Source: JBBIQS01 sp037442205 (GTDB lineage: Bacteria; Myxococcota; Myxococcia; Myxococcales; UBA5297). From it: a stretch of DNA of 64,000 nucleotides. Below the pieces are notes generated by a model. The model was not told the origin of the DNA. It saw only the letters and a list, made by a program, of their open reading frames with translations, and did no database searches. Positions 1 to 11,239 of this stretch are shown here, piece after piece. The stretch is from positions 1 to 64,000 of the forward strand of contig JBBIQS010000022.1 in the NCBI GenBank assembly GCA_037442205.1. The letters are read 5' to 3'. Made by a program: the position numbers and the translations under genes. Numbering within the stretch: the stretch's first letter is position 1; each line of letters begins with the position of its first letter.

Positions 1-1
1 G

Positions 2-697
2 TCGCAGGCGGACATCGCCAACCTGCTGGGCCTGGAGAAGCAGCGCCGGCTGATGGGCTGCTCCGAGGACAACGCCTGCCTGGCGCAGATCGGCGGCTCG
101 TTGGGCGTGGAGTTCCTGCTCACCGGCCAGGTGGCCAAGTTCGGCACCCGCTATCGCGTCGGGCTGGTGCTGCAGGACGTGAAGAAGAGCAAGGTCATCG
201 CCCGGGAAGGCGCGTTCTGCGAGTCGAGCGAGGACGCGCTGGCAGGCCTGCTGCAGCAGCTGGTGGTGGCGATCTTCAGGTCGGTTCCGGCGCCGTCCGC
301 GCCCGCTCCCGAGCCGGTGAAGAATCCGCCGGCGCCGGTCGAGGTTCCGGCTGTGGCCAGCGAAGGTGAGGTCACGGCCGCCGCTTCCGGTGGATCTCTG
401 GGCGGGAAGCTGGCGCTGGGCGGCGGGGCCGCGCTGCTCGTCGGCGGTGGCGTCCTCGACTACCTGGCCTGGCGGGACTATCAGGCTCAGAAGGCGGCGA
501 CCACCAGCGCCGACTGGGCCACGAAGCGAGACGCTTCGCTCTTCAAGGGCCGAGTGGCGGACGGGCTTTACGGCGCCGGGGCGATCGCGGCGGGCATCGG
601 AATCTGGCTGCTGGCCAGCGGCGACTCGAGCACCGAGCTGAGCGCGCTTCCGCTTCGAGGAGGCGGCGTCGTCCAGGTGTCGGGGGCGTTCCCGTGA
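2..697 (+). CDS. Secreted or envelope CsgG-like hypothetical protein, 5' truncated
   Basis: The reading frame is open from base 2, so the start lies outside the window; the first in-frame ATG (53) is internal to a conserved-looking stretch. The visible part contains the motif LMGCSEDNACLAQIGG followed by GVEFLLTGQVAKFG, which I recognise from myxobacterial proteins with a CsgG/TolB-like beta fold that are often paired with TPR or lipoprotein genes; that link is from memory. A Pro/Ala-rich linker follows, then two hydrophobic segments (about LALGGGAALLVGGGVL and AGAIAAGIGIWLLA), so the C-terminus is probably membrane-associated. Its stop overlaps the next gene by 4 bp (GTGA), so the two are probably cotranslated. 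Exact function unknown. Confidence 0.75.
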   Translation, partial: SQADIANLLGLEKQRRLMGCSEDNACLAQIGGSLGVEFLLTGQVAKFGTRYRVGLVLQDVKKSKVIAREGAFCESSEDALAGLLQQLVVAIFRSVPAPSAPAPEPVKNPPAPVEVPAVASEGEVTAAASGGSLGGKLALGGGAALLVGGGVLDYLAWRDYQAQKAATTSADWATKRDASLFKGRVADGLYGAGAIAAGIGIWLLASGDSSTELSALPLRGGGVVQVSGAFP

Positions 698-1734
698 AGC
701 GATCCCTGTTGGCCCTCCTGCTCGCCGCCGGGGCCTGCAACCTCTTCTACGATCCGAAGAGCGTTCCGGATCCGGAGGCCGACTCCGGCCCCTCGGTCGA
801 CGCCAGCCTGCCGCAGTCCGATGCCGGAACCGGCAGCGACGCCTCGGTGACCGAGCCCGACGCCGGCCCGCTCGATGGCGGCGGAAGCGATGGAGGCTCG
901 GATGGCTCAGTGCCGGGACCAGATGCCGGCACCGATGCCGGCACGACCTCGGGGGCAGGGGCGGCCTGCGTCGTTGCCGCGAGTTGCCTCGACCCGAGCT
1001 ATCCCCACTGCCTGGCGAACCACTGCTGCAGCGCCGCCTCGTGCTGGTGCACCAACTCCGGAAACACCCGCGGGCAGTACGCCGCGGCCACCCTGGCGAC
1101 CTGCGAGACGGGGGCCTGCCTGTCGTCCGGTACATCCTGCGGTCCCTACGCCTGCGATGGGGCGGGGAAGACTTGTCTGACGACCTGCACCCGGGACCAC
1201 GACTGCCTCGCCGGCACCGTGTGCCTGCCGTTCGGCCAATGTGGCAATCCCGTCGCCACCGGGGCCGGGTGCGAACGCGACCCCCAGTGCGCCTCGGGGG
1301 TGTGCTCCAACAGCAATGGCGGCCCCAAGACCTGCCACGACTGCCGGACCGACGCCGACTGCCCCGATACCGCGCAGGTCTGCAGCTCGACCGCCGGCAG
1401 CTGCAGTTGGTGCATCGCCGGCAACGCTTGCTCTGGGACCGGCTGGGGAGGGAGCACCTGCCGCAGCGCCATCTTCCCGAACACTCCGTCCTGCACCTGC
1501 GATCCCACGATCTCTCCTCCGGGATGCGGACCCCGAGCCCCCTACTGCAACGCAAGCGGTACCTGCCAATGCACGTTCACCGAGCCGGTCTGCGGTCACG
1601 GCCAGGTCTGCGACAGCGTGACCGCGCCTCCGACCTGCAGGGCCGCGCGCGGGTTCGCCTGCCTCGACACCGCCGACTGCGGCGCGGAGCCCGGGGCTCC
1701 CTTGCTGACCTGTGTGTCCTTCGTGTGCCAGTAG
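694..1734 (+). CDS. Cysteine-rich lipoprotein with Asp/Ala/Gly linker
   Basis: A predicted surface or outer-membrane lipoprotein of 346 aa. It begins with GTG at 694 inside the GTGA overlap with the previous gene. A short signal peptide ends at a lipobox-like LLAAGAC, giving Cys15 as the lipidated residue. Residues about 25-90 are a low-complexity Asp/Ala/Ser/Gly/Pro linker. The remainder carries more than 30 cysteines, with repeated DCxxG..C and DxDCP-type segments typical of the disulfide-rich repeat lipoproteins of Myxococcota. No catalytic motif is visible. Adhesion or surface display is a guess. Codon use matches the neighbours. Confidence 0.85.
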   Translation: MKRSLLALLLAAGACNLFYDPKSVPDPEADSGPSVDASLPQSDAGTGSDASVTEPDAGPLDGGGSDGGSDGSVPGPDAGTDAGTTSGAGAACVVAASCLDPSYPHCLANHCCSAASCWCTNSGNTRGQYAAATLATCETGACLSSGTSCGPYACDGAGKTCLTTCTRDHDCLAGTVCLPFGQCGNPVATGAGCERDPQCASGVCSNSNGGPKTCHDCRTDADCPDTAQVCSSTAGSCSWCIAGNACSGTGWGGSTCRSAIFPNTPSCTCDPTISPPGCGPRAPYCNASGTCQCTFTEPVCGHGQVCDSVTAPPTCRAARGFACLDTADCGAEPGAPLLTCVSFVCQ

Positions 1735-1749
1735 CCGCCAGGCCCGAGG

Positions 1750-3438
1750 TCACTGCAGCTCCGCCGCGGCAGGAGCCTCGCCGCGGTAGCTGGGCATCCC
1801 GTGGCGCGGCAGGCGCACGGTGAAGGTGGCGCCCTTGCCGGGCGCGCTCTTGACCTCGATGGTGCCATCGAAGGCATCGACGATCTGGTGGACGATCCAC
1901 AGCCCCAGCCCGATGCCCGAGATCTCGCGCGTGCCGGCGGCGCGCTCGAAGCGGCGGAAGATGCGCGCCTGATCCGCCTTGGCGATGCCGATGCCGTGGT
2001 CGCGCACCACCAGGCGCGCCAGCGCCCCCTCGGCGCGGGCCTCGATCTCGACCGCGTTCGACACCAGGTTGGCCACCACCTGCTCCAGCCGCAGCTTGTC
2101 CCACGTCCCGCGGATCGGCCGATCGATCTTGAGCACGAAGGGAGCGCGGTTCTTCTGCGACAGCTCCTGGGCGCGCCCCACCACCTCGGCGACCACCTCC
2201 GCCAGGTCCACCGACTCCAGCCGCAGCTCCATCCGTCCGGCGCTGATCCGCGAGACGTCCATCAGCTGCTCCAGCAGGTGCTCCAGCCGGTCGACCTGGG
2301 CGATGACCCGCTCGGCGCTGGCGGCGATCTCCTCGGGGCGCAGCCCTCCCGGCTGGCGCGAGGAGGCCCGCCGGCGCAGGCTCTCGGCCGCCAGCTGCAC
2401 CGTGCTCAGCGCCCCGCGCAGGTCGTGAGAGGCGATGGAGAGGAACTCGTCGCGGGCCTGCACCGCCTCCCGCGACTGGCGGTAGAGCTGGGCGTTCTCG
2501 ATGGCCGTCGCCGCCCGCCGCCCCAGGTCCTGCACCAGCTCCAACTCGAGCGGGCCGTAGCGGCCGGGGATCCGCGAGGCCAGGGTCATCGCCCCCACCA
2601 CTCGCTCGCGGGCCAGCAGCGGCACCGAGACCAGCTCGCGCAGCTCGAGCAGCAACAGCAGCCTCGCCTGGTCGGGCTCCTCGGTGACGTCGGCGCAGCA
2701 GTGCTCGGCGAGCTCGCGCTGAACCACCGGAGCGCGGGTCCGCATGGCCTCGGCCGCCGGCTTGAGCGGCTGGTTGGAGAAGCGCTCCTGGAGCTCGCGG
2801 AGAAGCGCCGGGCGTGGCGGGTCGAGGAAGGCGGTGCTCAGGCGCCGGGCGTGTCCCTCCTCGAGCAGGTCCACCACGAACCAGCTGGCCAGGCCCGGGA
2901 CCACCAGGTTGAAGAGCCTGGAGAGGGTCGATTCGTAGTCCAGCGACTCGGTGAGCATCGCCCCGGCCTCGGCCAGGAAGCGCAGCGCCTTCTCTGCCCG
3001 GCCGCGGGCGGCGATCTCGGCGCTCAGGCTGGCGTTGATCGACTCCAGCTCGGCAGAGCGCTTGCTCGCCAGCTCGGCCGTCTCTTCCAGCTCGTGCCGC
3101 TGCCGCCGGTTCTCCAGGTAGAGCGCCACCACGTTGGCGAAGTTGCGCAGGAACGGAAGGTAGGGCGACAGGCGCTCAGGGTCGGCCACCTCCACCACCA
3201 ACGTGCCGTAGGAGTGCCGCGGCGTCTGCAGAGGCAGCAGCAGCTCGGAGATGGCGCCCGGGCCCAGCTCCAGCGAGGCGAGTTCCAGGCGCGCGCCCTC
3301 CACGCCGGGCACCTGGGCCAGCCCCCGGTCGATCAATTCAGAGATCTGGCGCTCGTCCTCGAGCCCGAGAATCGAGCTCTGAAGCAGGAGCAGGACCCCG
3401 AGGGCCTGGGGGTCACTGGGCTCGGGCCTCGGCGACAC
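1750..3438 (-). CDS. GAF-domain sensor histidine kinase
   Basis: A soluble histidine kinase of 562 aa without membrane segments. An N-terminal region resembling a degenerate GAF fold (about 15-115) leads through a coiled coil (about 110-150) to a second GAF domain (about 160-320). The HisKA H-box is DEFLSIASHDLRGALS (His near 345). The ATPase part keeps NLVSNA (N-box), RDHGIGI (G1) and GIGLGLWIV (G2). Between the N-box and the next strand the usual loop of about 8 residues (K-Y/F-x-G...) is absent, so ATP binding may be altered. It starts with GTG and overlaps the upstream MEDS gene by 26 bp, so the two are very likely a coupled signalling pair. No response regulator is adjacent. Confidence 0.88.
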   Translation of the reverse strand: MSPRPEPSDPQALGVLLLLQSSILGLEDERQISELIDRGLAQVPGVEGARLELASLELGPGAISELLLPLQTPRHSYGTLVVEVADPERLSPYLPFLRNFANVVALYLENRRQRHELEETAELASKRSAELESINASLSAEIAARGRAEKALRFLAEAGAMLTESLDYESTLSRLFNLVVPGLASWFVVDLLEEGHARRLSTAFLDPPRPALLRELQERFSNQPLKPAAEAMRTRAPVVQRELAEHCCADVTEEPDQARLLLLLELRELVSVPLLARERVVGAMTLASRIPGRYGPLELELVQDLGRRAATAIENAQLYRQSREAVQARDEFLSIASHDLRGALSTVQLAAESLRRRASSRQPGGLRPEEIAASAERVIAQVDRLEHLLEQLMDVSRISAGRMELRLESVDLAEVVAEVVGRAQELSQKNRAPFVLKIDRPIRGTWDKLRLEQVVANLVSNAVEIEARAEGALARLVVRDHGIGIAKADQARIFRRFERAAGTREISGIGLGLWIVHQIVDAFDGTIEVKSAPGKGATFTVRLPRHGMPSYRGEAPAAAELQ

Positions 3439-4063
3439 TGTGGGCCCTCCTGGGCGAGTACTCCCTCAGGAACTGCTCCGGCGAGATGAAGTACGGGTTC
3501 TCGAGGATCTGGCCGCGCATCACGGTGTAGGGGTGGACGCGCAGCACGTCCATGATGGTGGCTCCGTCGAAGCGGCGCAGGTCGTACTGGCACATGGCGG
3601 TCATCGCGTAGTACTCGATGACCCGGTTGAGCCGGGCCTCGTAGACCATCACGTCCTCGACCCCTGGGGCGTCGCGCAGCGTCCAGGTCATCTCCCCGGT
3701 GCCGCGCCCGCCGGCGAAGCCCTCGGCGAGACTGGCCTCAAAGAAGTCGGACACCTGCCCGATCATCCGATCGGCCGAGAAGCGGCCGTCCGGCAAGTAG
3801 GAGTCGTCGGTGCTGCGGATGGTGGTCTGGCCTTCGCCGCCCAGGTCGGCGCCGAGCTTCAGCAGCGTGTCGCGCATCTCGCCGACCGCGAGGGTGTCGC
3901 TCAGGTAGAGGGCGCGCTCGGAGCTGCGGATTCCGGCAGTGATGTACTTGGCCACCAGCGGCAGGCGCTCGAGGTCGTCGCCGAACAGGTAGCAGATGTG
4001 CACCCCCGAGGAGAATCGGCGGTCGGTGAAGCCCATCGAGAGCTCTCGATGTCGATGGACCAT
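3413..4063 (-). CDS. MEDS domain protein (DcmR-type sensory domain)
   Basis: About 216 aa. The sequence GFTDRRFSSGVHICYLFGDD followed by a hydrophobic segment, then ERALYLSD, DGRFSADRM and MTWTLRD, fits the MEDS/DcmR sensory family, a RecA-like fold found alone or fused to histidine kinases in soil bacteria. The frame opens further upstream to 4132, but I prefer the ATG at 4063, which is preceded at short spacing by a purine-rich GGGGTGAG. The 3' end overlaps the start of the GAF histidine kinase by 26 bp. In many relatives MEDS and kinase are one polypeptide; here they are split into two translationally coupled genes. The ligand is unknown. Confidence 0.8.
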   Translation of the reverse strand: MVHRHRELSMGFTDRRFSSGVHICYLFGDDLERLPLVAKYITAGIRSSERALYLSDTLAVGEMRDTLLKLGADLGGEGQTTIRSTDDSYLPDGRFSADRMIGQVSDFFEASLAEGFAGGRGTGEMTWTLRDAPGVEDVMVYEARLNRVIEYYAMTAMCQYDLRRFDGATIMDVLRVHPYTVMRGQILENPYFISPEQFLREYSPRRAHSVAEARAQ

Positions 4064-4378
4064 GGCGCTCACCCCATAGATCTTCTGAACCTTAAACACC
4101 GGGGGCGCACCCGCCCTGGCCAGTCCGAGCATCAGGACCGCTCGCCGGCAGGTTCCGAGACCGGGACATCGGGCGGTCGGCTTTTGGCAGCTCGGGCGAT
4201 CCCTGGGGACCGCGCCGGGCCTGGTCGTCGCCAGGCGCCGGTGAGCTGTCCTTCTGACGGGCTGGAACGGGAGGGCGGGTGCCCGCCGAGAAGGTTTGCG
4301 CCCGGCGCGCGGAGCGCCGTTTTGGTCATCTAGAGGCGCAAAATGGGCCGCCTGCTGCGCGATGTGGCGTAGGCCGCG
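4064..4378 (-). other. Gene-poor spacer between kinase genes
   Basis: About 315 bp between the hybrid kinase stop and the MEDS start, with no convincing coding sequence. A GC-rich hairpin (CGGCGC, 5-nt loop, GCGCCG, at 4303-4319) is followed by TTTT on the plus strand, which is the wrong strand to terminate the flanking minus-strand genes. The promoter for the MEDS-kinase pair should lie near its low-coordinate end, but I cannot assign boxes. Confidence 0.4.
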
Positions 4379-7276
<2,898 letters not shown>

Positions 7277-7704
7277 GGCGGTCGAAGACTGTAGGAAGCG
7301 TAGCTCAGGACGACGGGCAATGCGCCGGGTCGATCCTCACCCGTGCCAGCTTCGGGACGCGCAGGCCGGGCAGCCGCCGGAAGCGACGCCGCGGCCTCTG
7401 GAGGGGCGCCCATCCGCCGGCACCGGCGACGGGCCATCGGCGTCGCGACCTCGGCCCCGCCCCTGGACGGCTCAGACGCAGAAAACCTGCCGGCTTGCCG
7501 ATACTTAGCACGGTCGGAAGGCGGACGAGCGGGGCACCGCTTGTGAGAGGGAGCCAGGAACGGGGCTGCCGGCGGCGGTCCGGCATTCGCCGCGGCAGGT
7601 GATGCAGGCCGAGCACGGCGAGCGGCAGAGGATCCCCGTCGGCCGCGGGCTGCGCGCTTCGGCAGAGCTGGCGCCGCGCGGCCGATTGCCTGCCGCGAGC
7701 GAGC
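7277..7704. other. Gene-poor intergenic region
   Basis: About 430 bp upstream of the hybrid kinase and downstream of the DUF2378 gene. Short frames exist on both strands, but none has a ribosome-binding site or recognisable protein sequence. I see no tRNA-like fold or clear repeat. The kinase promoter is probably here. Confidence 0.4.
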
Positions 7705-8277
7705 TCAGGCCGCGGGGGGCGACTCTACGAAGCGAACCTCATACCAGCAGGCCAGGCCCTCGCGGCCGATGATGGCCATCTCGTTCGCGTGGCCGGCCTG
7801 GGCGAGGCCGGCGCTGAGGATGCCCTGGAACACCTCGGGGAACCGGCCGACGTCGTTGAACCGCACCCGGAATCTGTCGGGAGCGATCTCCTCCACGGCG
7901 GCCTCGACGTAGTTGTTGGCCTGGCGGAAGCTCTTGCTCAGCCGTTCCAGGAAACGCCTGCGCGACAGCAGCCGCAGAACCTGGAAGCTGGCCCGTCCGA
8001 TGAGGGTCTGCGCGAAGGCCTCGACCTGCATCCGGCCGATGAGGTGGAAGGCGCTCGACTTGTCGAGGTGGCGCATCCCCTCGAGCGCCACCACCTCCAT
8101 CGCGGCGTCGAAGACCCTGACCGGATAGGCCGGGTCGAGCTTGCGCGAGAGGTCGATGCCTGCCCTCTTCACCTGCTCGCGGATCTCCGGCGTCATGTAC
8201 TCGGCGAGCACGTTGCGGAACAGCGCGTCGATGGTGTGCGAGAACACCAGGTGGTCGTCGGGAGAGACCAGGTCCAT
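7705..8277 (-). CDS. DUF2378 / TIGR02265 family protein
   Basis: About 190 aa, the usual length of this family, which is expanded in Myxococcus and relatives and has no known biochemical role. Family-like features are LFRNVLAEYMTPEIREQ near the N-terminus, the central GRASFQVLRLLSRRRFLERL segment and a C-terminal beta-rich stretch ending in GLACWYEVRFVES. The frame stays open far upstream, but that part lies opposite the SpoIID gene and is a shadow. I chose the ATG at 8277, preceded by GGAG about 9 nt away. It stands alone, divergent from the SpoIID gene. Confidence 0.85.
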   Translation of the reverse strand: MDLVSPDDHLVFSHTIDALFRNVLAEYMTPEIREQVKRAGIDLSRKLDPAYPVRVFDAAMEVVALEGMRHLDKSSAFHLIGRMQVEAFAQTLIGRASFQVLRLLSRRRFLERLSKSFRQANNYVEAAVEEIAPDRFRVRFNDVGRFPEVFQGILSAGLAQAGHANEMAIIGREGLACWYEVRFVESPPAA

Positions 8278-8475
8278 CGGAATCGAGCTCCGGTCGGGGC
8301 CGGTGCCGGCCGGCCGACAATGCCTCCCGGCGCTCAACATAACCAGGCGGTGCGGCGTCCAGCCACTCTCCGAGCGCTCGATTAGTCGCAGCTGCACCCT
8401 GGTTGTCTCCAGGCTTGGGCCGGCTCCCCGGCGCGTGCTACACCTCGGCGCCTCGAGAAGGAGCTCGCAAGCCCC

Positions 8476-10176
8476 GTGTTCCGTACGCCGGCCCTGGCCA
8501 TCCTCGCCGCCCTGCTTTTTCAGTCCCCGGCGCTCGCGCTCGACGCCCCGAGCCCCGCCGCTGGCGCGGCGCCAGAAGTTGCTCCGCCGCCGCCCGAGCT
8601 GCCGCCGGATCCCAACGATCCCTTGGAGAAGCTCTACGGCCGCAAGCAGCTCTTCTTCGAGAAGGGGACGCCGACCGTCACCGTGAGGCTGATGGAGGGG
8701 CAGAAGCAGGTGAGCTTCGTCCCCAAGGGCCGGATGCGGCTGACGGCCCGGGGCGGGCTGAACAAGACCCTCGACGCCCCCGGCGGCAGCGTGTGGACCA
8801 TCCGGCTCAAGGACTACGAGCCGGGCGAGGTCGTCTACTCGGTGCAGGTCGCCGAGCTGCGCCAGGCGGATCGCGAGGGGCTGGTCGAGGTCAGGAAGCT
8901 GTGGGAGGAGCGGGGCTTCGCGGTGCGCACCGCCACCTCGGGGAGCCTCTACGGGATCGCCGGGCGCGTGCTGGACAACCGGCACGTCGAGGTCTACCTG
9001 GGCGGGCCGACGAGCGAGGAGGCGGGCAAGGAGCAGCTCAAGCAGCTGCACCAGCGCTTCGGCTTCCAGGCCACGCTGGCGAGCGCGCTCAAGAAGCGGC
9101 CGCACGGGCTGCTGGAGTTGACCGACGCCGGGGGGACGGTGGTGGCCATCGCCCAGGATCTGTGCAGCGCCACCTCGCCGGAGAAGGCGCCGTTCACCGT
9201 CAAGGAGGTCGAGCACGGGGTGGGCTACAGCTGGCACGGGCGGCAGGACCGGACCTACCGCGGCGACCTGGAGTTCGTGGTCGATCGCTCGGGCGGGATC
9301 GCGGTGGTCAATTCGCTGCCGCTGGAGGCCTACCTGCGCGGGATCATCTCCTCGGAGATCTTCGCCAAGAGCCACCCCGAGGCGCTCAAGGCCCAGGCGG
9401 TGACCGCGCGCGGCGAAGTGCTGGCCAAGCTCGGCACCCGGCACCTGACCGATCCCTATCTCCTGTGCGCCGAGCAGCACTGTCAGGTCTACACCGGAGT
9501 GCAGGCTGAGACGGCCAACACCGACGCCGCGGTTCAGGCGACGGCGGGCGAGGTGCTCTTTGCCTCCGGGGGGCTGGTGGACTCGGTCTACAGCGCTGTC
9601 TGCGGCGGGCATACCGAGGACAACGACGTGGTGTGGGGAGGGATGCCGGACCCGGCGCTGCGCGGCCGGCCGGACCTGATCGGCGAGGTGCCGGCGGCGC
9701 AGGAGAAGCTCGGCGACAAGAGCCTGCCGGAGTTCCTCGCCAGCTCGCAGCAGGCCTACTGCCAGGTGAGCACGCTGGCCAATCCGAAGAAGTACCGCTG
9801 GGAGAGAAGGTTCACCCAGGTCGAGGTGGACGAGATCGCCGCGCCGTTCGGAGTGGGGCACGTGGCGGTGGTCGCGGTGGCCAAGCGCGGCAGCTCGGGG
9901 CGGGCCTCGGTGCTGACCATCGCCGGCGAGGACGGCGCCACCCAGGTTCGCGGCGAGCTGAACATCAGGAAACTATTCAAGAATCTGAACAGCGCCATGT
10001 TCGTGGTCGAGCCGCCGGACAAGGGGCGGCCGGAGTGGATCTTTCGCGGAGGCGGCTGGGGCCATGGGGTGGGGATGTGCCAGGTCGGGGCGGTGGGGCG
10101 CGCCGAGAAGGGGCAGGGGTATCGGGAGATCCTGCGGCACTACTTCAATGGCGCCGAGGTGGTGGCGATCTATTAG
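8476..10176 (+). CDS. SpoIID/LytB domain secreted protein
   Basis: A 566-aa exported protein that starts with GTG and has a signal peptide ending near ALALDA. The C-terminal half is a SpoIID/LytB domain: LEAYLRGIISSEIF, HPEALKAQAVTARGEVL, a repeated-Cys YSAVCGGHTEDND and the terminal GGGWGHGVGMCQVGA. In Bacillus SpoIID is a lytic transglycosylase acting on denuded glycan strands; the conserved Glu equivalent here is in SSEIF. A role in peptidoglycan remodelling in the periplasm is therefore likely, but the substrate is not known in this lineage. The N-terminal 230 aa are not recognised. A small lipoprotein gene follows 65 bp downstream. Confidence 0.9.
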   Translation: MFRTPALAILAALLFQSPALALDAPSPAAGAAPEVAPPPPELPPDPNDPLEKLYGRKQLFFEKGTPTVTVRLMEGQKQVSFVPKGRMRLTARGGLNKTLDAPGGSVWTIRLKDYEPGEVVYSVQVAELRQADREGLVEVRKLWEERGFAVRTATSGSLYGIAGRVLDNRHVEVYLGGPTSEEAGKEQLKQLHQRFGFQATLASALKKRPHGLLELTDAGGTVVAIAQDLCSATSPEKAPFTVKEVEHGVGYSWHGRQDRTYRGDLEFVVDRSGGIAVVNSLPLEAYLRGIISSEIFAKSHPEALKAQAVTARGEVLAKLGTRHLTDPYLLCAEQHCQVYTGVQAETANTDAAVQATAGEVLFASGGLVDSVYSAVCGGHTEDNDVVWGGMPDPALRGRPDLIGEVPAAQEKLGDKSLPEFLASSQQAYCQVSTLANPKKYRWERRFTQVEVDEIAAPFGVGHVAVVAVAKRGSSGRASVLTIAGEDGATQVRGELNIRKLFKNLNSAMFVVEPPDKGRPEWIFRGGGWGHGVGMCQVGAVGRAEKGQGYREILRHYFNGAEVVAIY

Positions 10177-10241
10177 CGCTGGAGCGTCGGCGTCCCGCCT
10201 GCCGCGGCGACGTCGCGCCGCGCCAGCAGAGGGGGACAACG

Positions 10242-10496
10242 ATGCGACCGATTGCGGTCCTGGTCGTCCTCATGGCGTGCGCGTGCGCCGGGCCTCTGAA
10301 GCGCGTCGAGTACCGCATTTCGCCACCGCCGTGCCAGGGACACGCCATCGTCTGCGGGTTGGATCGCGATGCCCCCGCGGGATCGTGCACCTACATCGAG
10401 GACGGAGCGGTCGTCAGGTGCGATCCGCACAACCAATCATTGGATGGTCTGGGCGACTACCCGCTGCCGTATGACAACAGAGACCAGCATCCCTGA
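10242..10496 (+). CDS. Small putative lipoprotein
   Basis: An 84-aa protein. The ATG at 10242 follows a strong GAGGGGG sequence. A hydrophobic leader ends at LMACACAG, so lipidation at Cys13 or Cys15 is plausible. The mature part has four cysteines (PPCQGHAIVCG, GSCTY, VRCDP) that could form two disulfides. It lies 65 bp after the SpoIID gene on the same strand and may be cotranscribed. I do not recognise a family. Confidence 0.6.
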   Translation: MRPIAVLVVLMACACAGPLKRVEYRISPPPCQGHAIVCGLDRDAPAGSCTYIEDGAVVRCDPHNQSLDGLGDYPLPYDNRDQHP

Positions 10497-10572
10497 CCCC
10501 GCGGGAGGCCGGGCCTCGAGTGGTGTGGTATCGATCCATTCAGGCCGGCGACGGCTTTCCCCGGAGGTATCG

Positions 10573-11022
10573 ATGCGCGCCCCGATTCCGAAGCTGGTGC
10601 TGGCGCTAGCCATCCTCGGACTCTGTTCGTGCGAGCTGCTGCTGGGTGGCTCCGTGGCTGATGCCGGTGAGGCGGACGCCTCGGAGCTCGGCGGCGACGC
10701 CGGAGCCGACGCCGGGGCGGGCCTGAGCTGCGCCAAGTCCGCCGACTGCCAGAGCAGCGACTTGTGCTGCGCCCACCTGTCGCTGGGGAGTGGGGTTGCC
10801 CCCAGCTGCCCGGTGACCGCGGCCAGCTCGAGCTGCACCGCGACCTGCGCCGAGAGCTTCAGCCCCACCTGCCCAGCCGAGCAGACGCTGCGGCTGTGCG
10901 TGACCAGCGCCGAGTGCACGGGCCCGGGCTACCCGGCCTGCTGCCAGCTCAGCAACGGCGGCCTTTCCGGCAAGAGCTGCCTGCCCAAGCAAGTCGCCGA
11001 CGCGCTCGGCTGCCAGTACTGA
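10573..11022 (+). CDS. Cysteine-rich lipoprotein
   Basis: A 149-aa lipoprotein. The ATG at 10573 has GGAGG 5 nt upstream. The leader LVLALAILGLCSC supplies the lipobox, with Cys19 or Cys21 as anchor. A short Asp/Ala/Gly linker follows (about 29-47), then a domain with about 14 cysteines including CAKSADCQSSDLCC, in the style of the larger Cys-rich lipoproteins of this window. No enzyme motif. It is probably surface-exposed. Confidence 0.8.
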   Translation: MRAPIPKLVLALAILGLCSCELLLGGSVADAGEADASELGGDAGADAGAGLSCAKSADCQSSDLCCAHLSLGSGVAPSCPVTAASSSCTATCAESFSPTCPAEQTLRLCVTSAECTGPGYPACCQLSNGGLSGKSCLPKQVADALGCQY

Positions 11023-11239
11023 GCGCCCGGATCGCGGCGGCCTGGCAGCGAAGACCACTGCCAGTGGCGCCTCCGAGCATGAAGGGGAGGGGGTTGCGGC
11101 CGCCGGAGCTCAGAGCTGAGGGGCGTCGCGGTCGCGTCCAGCGGCGGCGGATCGTGAATGCTCCGCCCGGATCCCACCACCCCTGCCTTGGCGACGAGCG
11201 GAGCCCGAAGGCCCGACTCCGAAATCCTTGAGGGGTTCA

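Noticed and set aside
8278..9861. Upstream extension of the DUF2378 frame
   Set aside because: It is antisense to the SpoIID gene, and DUF2378 proteins have the shorter length starting at 8277.
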